Below, in pieces: positions 26,751 to 32,683 of a stretch of 32,683 nucleotides of DNA. Under the pieces are notes generated by a model. That model searched no databases and had not been told where the DNA came from. It saw nothing but the letters and a program-made list of their open reading frames with translations. The stretch covers positions 1-32,683 of the forward strand of contig NZ_JYNP01000060.1 of NCBI RefSeq assembly GCF_000934755.1, written 5' to 3'. Position numbers and translations under genes: made by a program. The stretch is from Desulfonatronovibrio magnus (GTDB taxonomy: Bacteria > Desulfobacterota > Desulfovibrionia > Desulfovibrionales > Desulfonatronovibrionaceae). Every line of letters starts with the position of its first letter. The stretch's first letter is position 1.

Positions 26751-28463
26751 ATGTCTGTAGGATATCTGGCCATTTTTTCGGCTCTGCCCATTGTCCTGGC
26801 CCTGATTCTTATGGTTGGTCTGCGCTGGCCGGCAACGAGAGCCATGCCCCTGGCCTGGCTGGCAGCTGTTATATCTGGTATGATCTTCTGGGAGATGCCC
26901 ATGAGGTACATAGCAGCCTTATCTATTCAGGGAGTTATCACAGCCACAGGTATTCTAATAATTGTTTTCGGGGCAATACTTATCCTCATGACTTTGCGTG
27001 ATTCCGGAGGCATGGAAACCATTCAGAGCGGAATGCAGGATATTTCCCCTGATATGCGCGTCCAGGCCATAATTATCGGCTACCTGTTTACAGCCTTTAT
27101 TGAAGGGGCAGCTGGATTTGGAACTCCTGCAGCACTGGCTGCGCCTCTGCTTCTGGCCCTTGGCTTTCCACCTCTCGCAGCAGCCATCATCTGCCTGACT
27201 TTTAACACTTTTCCTGTTACATTCGGGGCTGTGGGCACGCCCGTTATTCTTGGTCTGACTTATCTGCAAGACCTTGTAGAGGCTGCAGTATACGGCCAGG
27301 CAGCAGGGTTGAATTTTACCGATTATGAGAGCTTTGGCATGGTTGTGGGGCAGTGGTCCTCCCTCTTGCACCTGCCCATGATTGTCATTCTGCCTGTATT
27401 CATGCTGGGCTTTATTACCAGATATTTCGGGCCAAGCCGTTCCTGGGCTGAAGGTTTTGCCGCATGGAAATTCTGCCTGTTTGCTGCAGCTTCCTTTTCT
27501 TTGCCCTATCTGCTTTTTGCCTGGCTTGTGGGACCGGAATTTCCATCCCTTATCGGCGGACTTGTGGGCCTGGGCATAGTTGTCTGGGGGGCCAAGAATA
27601 AAATCGCTGTTCCCAGAGATGTCTTTACCTTTGGCTCTCAAAAAAACTGGGATCCTGAATGGTCAGGAACAGTAACTGCCAGCGAAGGGTGCAGATTTAA
27701 GGCATCCATGAGTCAGTTTAAAGCCTGGTCGCCATACATGCTTATCGGTCTGATTCTTGTTCTGACCAGGATAGATGAACTTGGTCTCAAGGCCCTGCTG
27801 GCATCAGTAACCTTAAGTTTCAGTAATATTCTGGGATATGAAGAAGTGAGCGGGTCTATTGCCATTCTTTATCTGCCCGGAACAATCCCCTTTATTCTCG
27901 TGGCTGTCCTGACCATTTTTATTCATCAGATGAAGGCTGAGCAGGTCAAGAACGCCTGGAAAGACGCCATGGTGCGTATAAAGAATCCAGCCATAGCCCT
28001 GTTCTTTGCGGTTGCTCTGGTTTCTATCTTTCGGGGTTCAGGCATCCAGGATGAGCTTTTGAATCCTAATATGTATCCATCCATGCCTTTATCCATGGCC
28101 GAGGCCATTGCAGTCATTGCCGGGCAGTCCTGGCCCATGTTTGCCGGATTTATCGGAGGGCTTGGTTCTTTTATAACTGGTTCCAATACTGTTTCCAACC
28201 TGCTTTTTGCCGAATTCCAGTGGGGCATGGCTTCCCAGCTTGATCTTCCCCATCAGATTATTGTTGCTGCCCAGGCTGTTGGTGGAGGGTTCGGCAATAT
28301 GGTCTGTATTCATAATATTGTTGCTGTTTGCGCAGTGCTGGGCCTTTCGGGCAAAGAAGGACTGATTCTTAGAAAAACTTTCTGGCCTTTTGTACTTTAC
28401 GGTTTGGTAACTGGTGTTGTGGTAAGTTTAATGAGCTTTGTTTTCTTTCCGCACCTGTATTAG
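26751..28463 (+). CDS. lctP: L-lactate permease family transporter
   Basis: A 570-residue inner-membrane protein with roughly a dozen or more hydrophobic segments, belonging to the lactate permease family, which imports lactate (and glycolate) with protons. Family landmarks are FIEGAAGFGTPAALAAPLL near residues 105-125, NTFPVTFGAVGTPVI, and the C-terminal FIGGLGSFITGSNTVSNLLF. The ATG has a strong AAGGAGGT ribosome binding site. It heads a cluster with the two lactate dehydrogenase subunits downstream, in the same order as in the organic-acid oxidation region of Desulfovibrio vulgaris (established knowledge). Confidence 0.95.
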   Translation: MSVGYLAIFSALPIVLALILMVGLRWPATRAMPLAWLAAVISGMIFWEMPMRYIAALSIQGVITATGILIIVFGAILILMTLRDSGGMETIQSGMQDISPDMRVQAIIIGYLFTAFIEGAAGFGTPAALAAPLLLALGFPPLAAAIICLTFNTFPVTFGAVGTPVILGLTYLQDLVEAAVYGQAAGLNFTDYESFGMVVGQWSSLLHLPMIVILPVFMLGFITRYFGPSRSWAEGFAAWKFCLFAAASFSLPYLLFAWLVGPEFPSLIGGLVGLGIVVWGAKNKIAVPRDVFTFGSQKNWDPEWSGTVTASEGCRFKASMSQFKAWSPYMLIGLILVLTRIDELGLKALLASVTLSFSNILGYEEVSGSIAILYLPGTIPFILVAVLTIFIHQMKAEQVKNAWKDAMVRIKNPAIALFFAVALVSIFRGSGIQDELLNPNMYPSMPLSMAEAIAVIAGQSWPMFAGFIGGLGSFITGSNTVSNLLFAEFQWGMASQLDLPHQIIVAAQAVGGGFGNMVCIHNIVAVCAVLGLSGKEGLILRKTFWPFVLYGLVTGVVVSLMSFVFFPHLY

Positions 28464-28507
28464 GTCCAAGGTCTAAGGTCCAGGGTCTAAGGTCCAGGGT
28501 CCAAGGT
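28463..28507. repeat. Heptamer tandem repeat (GGTCYAR) after lctP
   Basis: Six perfect-period units: GGTCCAA, GGTCTAA, GGTCCAG, GGTCTAA, GGTCCAG, GGTCCAA, then GGT. The first G is the last base of the lctP stop codon. The array fills half of the 93-base gap before the dehydrogenase gene. Confidence 0.9.
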
Positions 28508-28556
28508 GGCAATAATTAACACAAAATGTCGCTGTAGTGATATCAAGGAGAATTAA

Positions 28557-29948
28557 ATGTCAACTCAGAGTTTAGAAAAGGAGTTTGCAAAGATTGCAGG
28601 CCAGGAAAATGTCCTGACCCAGGAAGCAGATCTGCATGCCTATTCCTATGATTCAGCTGTTCTGGACCAGGTAAGGCCTGGCATAGTAGTAAGGCCTGCG
28701 GACTCAGAGTCTCTTGGTAAAGTTGTCAGGTTGTGTAATGAACATGGCCTCAAGCTGACTGTCCGGGGAGCTGGCACAAATCTTTCAGGCGGAACTGTGC
28801 CCCATCCCGGGGGAGTGGTTTGCCTGACCACGGCCTTAGACAAAATTCTGGAGATTAATCAGGATGACCTGTACGCAGTTGTGCAACCTGGTGTAATAAC
28901 TGCAAAATTTGCAGCTCAGGTTGCGTCTAAGGGGCTGCTTTACCCCCCTGATCCCGGCTCGCAGGCAGTCTCTACTCTGGGGGGGAATGTGGCTGAGAAT
29001 GCAGGCGGTCTCAGAGCTCTTAAGTACGGAGTTACCAAAGATTATGTTATGGGCATTGATTTTTTTGATGTCAGTGGAAACCTGGTGCGTACCGGAGCCA
29101 GAACAGTCAAATGCGTTACCGGATATAACCTGACAGGACTGATGGTTGCTTCTGAAGGCACTCTGGGGGTATTTGAAAAGATTATTCTCAAACTGGTTCC
29201 TCCTCCCAAGGCCATAAAATCCATGATGGCAGAATTTGACAATGTCCAGGCTGCATCTGAGACAGTGTCCTCCATTATTGCAGCCAAAATTGTTCCGGCT
29301 ACTTTAGAGTTTATGGATAATTTCACCATCAAAACCGTGGAGAATTTTCGCGGTGCCGGTCTGAACACAGAAGCAGCAGCACTCTTGCTTATTGAGGTAG
29401 ACGGCCACCCAGCCCAGGTAGAAGATGATGCAGCCCAGATTGTGGATATATGTAATGCCCACGGTGCAGTTAAAGTCAGGCAGGCAGAAAATGAACAGGA
29501 ACGGGCCGCAGTGTGGCAGGCCAGAAGAGATGCATTGCCTGCCCTGGCCAGAGTGCGCCCCACCACTGTTCTGGAAGATGCCACAGTACCCAGATCAAAG
29601 ATTCCGGCCATGATGAAGGCCTTAGAGCGCATAGCAGACGAGTTTAAATTGACCATTGGTACTTTCGGGCATGCAGGGGACGGGAACCTGCACCCCACCA
29701 TTTTGACTGACAAACGCGATGTTCAGGAATGGGAGCGGGTACATAAGGCCATTGATGCCATTTTTGATGAGGCTCTGGCTCTTGGCGGCACTCTTTCCGG
29801 GGAGCACGGCATTGGTCTGGCCAAAGCAAAATATATGCATCTTGAGCATGGTACTGCAGCCATTGAATACTCTCGAAAGCTTAAAGAAGTTATGGATCCC
29901 GGAAACATTCTCAACCCTGGCAAGATTCTCGGCACCTTGCTGTCCTGA
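28557..29948 (+). CDS. FAD-binding D-lactate dehydrogenase / glycolate oxidase GlcD-like subunit
   Basis: Oxidises 2-hydroxy acids, here most likely D-lactate to pyruvate, passing electrons to its Fe-S partner. The 463-residue product has the PCMH-type FAD domain in its first ~215 residues (VRPADSESLGKVVRL, TVRGAGTNLSGGTVP, GGNVAENAGGLRALKYG). It also has the FAD-oxidase C-terminal domain with GTFGHAGDGNLHPTIL and LSGEHGIGLAKAKYM. CAAGGAGAA precedes the ATG. It resembles the Dld-II flavoprotein subunit described in Desulfovibrio (established), although glycolate as substrate cannot be excluded from sequence. Flanked by permease and Fe-S subunit in one transcription unit. Confidence 0.93.
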   Translation: MSTQSLEKEFAKIAGQENVLTQEADLHAYSYDSAVLDQVRPGIVVRPADSESLGKVVRLCNEHGLKLTVRGAGTNLSGGTVPHPGGVVCLTTALDKILEINQDDLYAVVQPGVITAKFAAQVASKGLLYPPDPGSQAVSTLGGNVAENAGGLRALKYGVTKDYVMGIDFFDVSGNLVRTGARTVKCVTGYNLTGLMVASEGTLGVFEKIILKLVPPPKAIKSMMAEFDNVQAASETVSSIIAAKIVPATLEFMDNFTIKTVENFRGAGLNTEAAALLLIEVDGHPAQVEDDAAQIVDICNAHGAVKVRQAENEQERAAVWQARRDALPALARVRPTTVLEDATVPRSKIPAMMKALERIADEFKLTIGTFGHAGDGNLHPTILTDKRDVQEWERVHKAIDAIFDEALALGGTLSGEHGIGLAKAKYMHLEHGTAAIEYSRKLKEVMDPGNILNPGKILGTLLS

Positions 29949-29967
29949 ATCTAAAAAGGAACTATTT

Positions 29968-31239
29968 ATGGCTGATATAAAACAGCTGGCAGACAAGCTT
30001 AAAGAATTGGATGATCTGCTCACAAGGTGCATGCGTTGCGGCATGTGTCAGGCTCAGTGCCCGGTATTCGCGAGAACAGGCCGGGAAACCGATGTAACCA
30101 GGGGGAAGCTTGCCCTGATTTCCGGACTTGGCAGGAAAATGCTCAGCGATCCAGAGCAGGTTAAGGAAAGACTTGAGCGATGTCTCTTGTGCGGCACATG
30201 TCAGGTCAATTGTCCGTCTGGAGTTCAGGTTTCAGATATTTTTCTGCGGGCCAGAGCAATTATTAACGGCTACCTGGGCCTTTCCCGCTCTGAAAAAATT
30301 ATTTTCCGCAGCCTGCTGACCCATCCAGGGCTTATGAACCGCCTTGTTTCTTTTGGGGCGTTATTTCAGGGACTTTTGAGCAAAGAAGCTGACTCCACCA
30401 TTGGTACTTCCTGTGCCCGGTTCAATGTGCCCCTGAGCAAAGAACGCCATTTTAAAAAGCTGGCCGCCAAACCTTTGCACAAGCAGGTAAAAAGCTTAGA
30501 CTCAAGTACTGGTTCATCAGGGCTGAGAGTGGCTTTTTTCCCAGGCTGCATCACAGACAAAATTTTTCCGGAAACAGGCCTGGCTGCCCTGAAAATTTTT
30601 AAACACCATGAGGTGGGCGTATACATGCCTGAAGGGCAGGCCTGCTGCGGCATACCCGCACTTTCTGCTGGAGACAGCAAAGCATTTTCCAGCCTTGTCA
30701 GCATGAATGTTCAGCTTTTTTCTTCTACCCAATGGGATTACCTGATTACTCCCTGCGCAACTTGCACTTCCACCATCCGTAACTTGTGGCCAGAGTTCCA
30801 TAATGGGGATCTGGGAATGGTACGCCCGGAGAAGGTCATGGATGCCACTCAATTTCTAATGGATGTGCTGGGAGTTGAGCCTGCTGATATTCAGGAGAAT
30901 CAAAAGAAGATTGCCTACCACGATCCTTGCCATTTGCGCAACTCTCTGAAAATTACAACCCAGCCCAGATCAATTATAAGTGCTGCAAAAGGCAATGCAG
31001 TGGTTGAATTGCCAGGAGGGCCTTCGTGCTGCGGATCTGGCGGAAGCTTCAACATTAAGCATTATGAACTGTCCGCAGATATTGGCAGGCAAAAAGCCAG
31101 GGATATTGCTGCTTCAGGCGCCCAGGTTGCAGCTACGGCCTGTCCGGCCTGCATGCTGCAGTTGTCGGATATGCTTTCTAAGGAGAATATTTCCATACCT
31201 GTAAAACATGTTCTGGAAATATATGCTCAGTCTTTGTGA
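29968..31239 (+). CDS. Fe-S (CCG-domain) subunit of D-lactate dehydrogenase, GlcF-like
   Basis: Electron-transfer partner of the upstream flavoprotein. The 423-residue product has two 4Fe-4S motifs, C21-x2-C24-x2-C27-x3-C31 and C72-x2-C75-x2-C78-x3-C82, then two cysteine-rich CCG domains with C226-C227-G and C354-C355-G. C194 (FFPGC), C263/C266 and C321/C392/C395 are further conserved positions. The frame is open back to 29719 inside the flavoprotein gene; ATG 29968 follows AAAAAGGAAC and begins the conserved protein. In D. vulgaris the following genes are pta and ack; here the cluster ends in repeat DNA. Confidence 0.93.
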   Translation: MADIKQLADKLKELDDLLTRCMRCGMCQAQCPVFARTGRETDVTRGKLALISGLGRKMLSDPEQVKERLERCLLCGTCQVNCPSGVQVSDIFLRARAIINGYLGLSRSEKIIFRSLLTHPGLMNRLVSFGALFQGLLSKEADSTIGTSCARFNVPLSKERHFKKLAAKPLHKQVKSLDSSTGSSGLRVAFFPGCITDKIFPETGLAALKIFKHHEVGVYMPEGQACCGIPALSAGDSKAFSSLVSMNVQLFSSTQWDYLITPCATCTSTIRNLWPEFHNGDLGMVRPEKVMDATQFLMDVLGVEPADIQENQKKIAYHDPCHLRNSLKITTQPRSIISAAKGNAVVELPGGPSCCGSGGSFNIKHYELSADIGRQKARDIAASGAQVAATACPACMLQLSDMLSKENISIPVKHVLEIYAQSL

Positions 31240-31634
31240 TTGAGGTCAGTCCCTGTTCCCGGGCCGCCCGGGTGAGGAGCTTACAAGTAACTTCAAAAAG
31301 ACTGGACCCCGGATCAAGTCCGGGGTGACGGTTAAAGCAAACTATTACTCTTTGTCGTCATCCCGGCGAAAGCCGGAATCCAGGTTTTTTCTTGTTCCCA
31401 GGCTCCAGCCTGGGAATACCTCTTTTTTTTGTGGCTCCAGCCACATTTTGAAGAAGCGGCTGGAGCCGCAAGAGAAAAACGCCCCCAGGCTGGAGCCTGG
31501 GAACGAGGGGTATAAGTTGCTCGCAGTTTAGGTCCCAGGCCGCCCGTGTGGAGCGCTTCAAACCGTCTGTGCTCTAAGCAATACCGGACATGATAAATGA
31601 TATTTTAACAGAAATTACAAAAGGATGTGTCACC
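31240..31634. repeat. Mosaic of REP-type hairpins
   Basis: This gene-free stretch contains seven separate palindromes. There is a partial 54-bp-family element (31254-31292, CCCGGG...CCCGGG) and ACCCCGGA/TCCGGGGT around TCAAG (31306-31326). CCGGC-GAAA-GCCGG lies within a GTCATCCCGGCGAAAGC-type REP (31356-31384). A 10-bp stem TTCCCAGGCT/AGCCTGGGAA (31395-31416) is followed by a T-run. Two 14-bp palindromes are at 31431-31444 and 31456-31469, CCCAGGCT/AGCCTGGG is at 31484-31501, and a decayed 54-bp element is at ~31513-31567. A 68-codon frame here is an artefact of these repeats. Confidence 0.8.
31395..31430 (+). terminator. Possible intrinsic terminator within the REP mosaic
   Basis: A 10-bp perfect stem with a 2-base loop (31395-31416) is followed after TACCTC by eight T residues (31423-31430). 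It could end transcription of the lactate operon 156 bases after the Fe-S subunit gene. The stem is also a common dispersed repeat, so terminator function is only plausible. Confidence 0.4.
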
Positions 31635-32683
31635 ATGAACAGATACTTCAATACAGCGGGCCCATGTGTACCGGACGAACACTATATGATTCCAACAAAA
31701 CAGCGCTGCAAAGGGCTGGATATCCTCATCGATCAAAAACAATATTTTGTAATTCACGCGGCCCGGCAATCAGGCAAAACCACTTTGCTGAATGAACTTG
31801 CCAGCCAATTGAATGCCCAGGGTCGTTACTATGCCCTGTACTGCTCATTGGAATCGGTTCAGAACATTGGTGAACCGGAAAAAGGAATCCCAGGGATTGT
31901 TTACGCTCTCAAGGCAGCCATCGAATATCACCCTGAGCTGTCTGTAAAACATTTTGCATCAGAACAAAATTTTAACGAGTTCAACGTGGTACTAAAAAGA
32001 AGTCTGATTGAATACTGCATGAAACTGGACAAACCTCTAATCATCCTTTTTGATGAGGTGGACTGTCTGGCCAACGGAACCCTGATTGCATTCCTGCGTC
32101 AACTTCGCGATGGTTATGTCACCCGTTCAAATATTCCTTTTGTGCATTCCATCGGCCTCATCGGTATGCGCAATATTCGTGACTATAAAGGTAGAATCAA
32201 AGAAGAACAGGAAACACTCGGCAGTGCCAGTCCTTTTAATATTGTCACTGAAGCCCTGACCCTGACCAATTTTTCAAGGCAGGAGATTGAAGAACTTTAC
32301 GCCCAGCATACCGCAGCCACTGGACAGATATTTCCTTCGGAAGTCGTTGATGCTGTGTATTACTATACCCAGGGGCAACCCTGGCTGGTTAATGCGGTGG
32401 CCAGAGAAATTACAGTTAAAATATTGGAATCAAATTATACCCGCGAGATTATCTCTGAGTATGTTGAAAAAGCCGTGGAAAATATTATTCAGCGCCGGGA
32501 CACGCATATTGACAGCCTGCTCATGCGCTTGAAAGAGGATCGAGTGCGCAGAATTGTGGAGCCGGTGATTGTGGGCGAGGCCAAAGGGTTCGATTTTACG
32601 GATGATGATTACCAGTATGTCCTGGATCTTGGACTTCTGAAAAATGAAAAGGGAGTTCTGACACCCTCCAATCCTCTGTATGG
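31635..32683 (+). CDS. AAA-type ATP-binding protein, 3' end beyond window
   Basis: An open frame of 349 codons without a stop before the window end. It begins MNRYFNTAGPCVPDEHYMIP, characteristic of a family of ATP-binding proteins common in sulfate reducers and cyanobacteria. The P-loop AARQSGKTT lies at residues 42-50, with alanine where the first glycine of the motif is usual. Walker B is LIILFDEVDCL (~residues 133-143). A helical region follows, ending YYYTQGQPWLVNAVAREIT, typical of the sensor/lid part of STAND-like ATPases. AAAGGA lies upstream of the ATG at 31635. Function is unknown; many relatives are poorly characterised, and the missing C terminus would decide whether it carries an effector domain. 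Confidence 0.82.
   Translation, partial: MNRYFNTAGPCVPDEHYMIPTKQRCKGLDILIDQKQYFVIHAARQSGKTTLLNELASQLNAQGRYYALYCSLESVQNIGEPEKGIPGIVYALKAAIEYHPELSVKHFASEQNFNEFNVVLKRSLIEYCMKLDKPLIILFDEVDCLANGTLIAFLRQLRDGYVTRSNIPFVHSIGLIGMRNIRDYKGRIKEEQETLGSASPFNIVTEALTLTNFSRQEIEELYAQHTAATGQIFPSEVVDAVYYYTQGQPWLVNAVAREITVKILESNYTREIISEYVEKAVENIIQRRDTHIDSLLMRLKEDRVRRIVEPVIVGEAKGFDFTDDDYQYVLDLGLLKNEKGVLTPSNPLY

Noticed and set aside
29719-29967. 83-codon N-terminal extension of the Fe-S subunit
   Set aside because: It overlaps the flavoprotein gene in another frame; a ribosome binding site and the conserved start are at 29968.
31325-31531. 68-codon frame rich in RLQPGN-type sequence
   Set aside because: It is entirely made of REP hairpins (CCCAGGCT/AGCCTGGG and others) and has no ribosome binding site; such frames are common annotation artefacts.

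Overview
The window reads as a chromosomal segment from a sulfate-reducing bacterium of the order Desulfovibrionales (Desulfobacterota). This rests on three things: the gene order tuf-rpsJ...rplQ with Desulfovibrio-like ribosomal proteins, a lactate permease / D-lactate dehydrogenase (GlcD-like + Fe-S) cluster like the one known from Desulfovibrio, and a [2Fe-2S]/ASKHA corrinoid-activator-like protein. The genus cannot be fixed from the sequence; a moderately AT-rich member such as a Desulfonatronovibrio/Desulfohalobiaceae relative is a guess.

Region 1 (1-15.6 kb) is the fused str-end/S10/spc/alpha ribosomal super-operon: tuf, rpsJ, rplC, rplD, rplW, rplB, rpsS, rplV, rpsC, rplP, rpmC, rpsQ, rplN, rplX, rplE, rpsN, rpsH, rplF, rplR, rpsE, rpmD, rplO, secY, map, rpmJ, rpsM, rpsK, rpsD, rpoA, rplQ. 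All are on the + strand, tightly spaced, and closed by a good intrinsic terminator at 15592-15623. S4, S14, L24 and L36 all keep zinc-ligand cysteine sets. The one clear protein oddity is a ~110-residue acidic, low-complexity tail on L17.

Region 2 (15.6-16.96 kb) holds no gene. It is a cluster of REP-like palindromes containing a nearly perfect ~303-bp tandem duplication, several copies of a 54-bp palindromic element and many GGGACTGTCCC palindromes. Members of the same families recur at 20.2 kb and 31.2-31.6 kb.

Region 3 (16.96-20.1 kb) carries a LysR-type regulator, a short RACo-like [2Fe-2S] ASKHA protein and lipB (octanoyltransferase), all on +. Region 4 (20.1-26.4 kb, minus strand) is a two-gene overlapping unit: a 1170-aa YhaN/SMC-like ATPase followed by a ~930-aa AddB-like PD-(D/E)XK nuclease with a four-cysteine Fe-S signature. 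Its downstream end runs into repeat DNA, and a 34-nt imperfect direct repeat lies at each side of the pair. This is the best candidate in the window for a poorly described system, probably DNA end processing or repair.

Region 5 (26.75-31.24 kb, +) is a lactate-utilisation operon: lactate permease, FAD-binding GlcD-like D-lactate dehydrogenase subunit, and an Fe-S/CCG-domain partner subunit. A perfect-period heptamer tandem repeat sits between permease and dehydrogenase. Region 6 (31.24-31.63 kb) is a mosaic of unrelated REP-type hairpins, followed by the 5' part of an AAA-type ATP-binding protein gene that runs off the window end.
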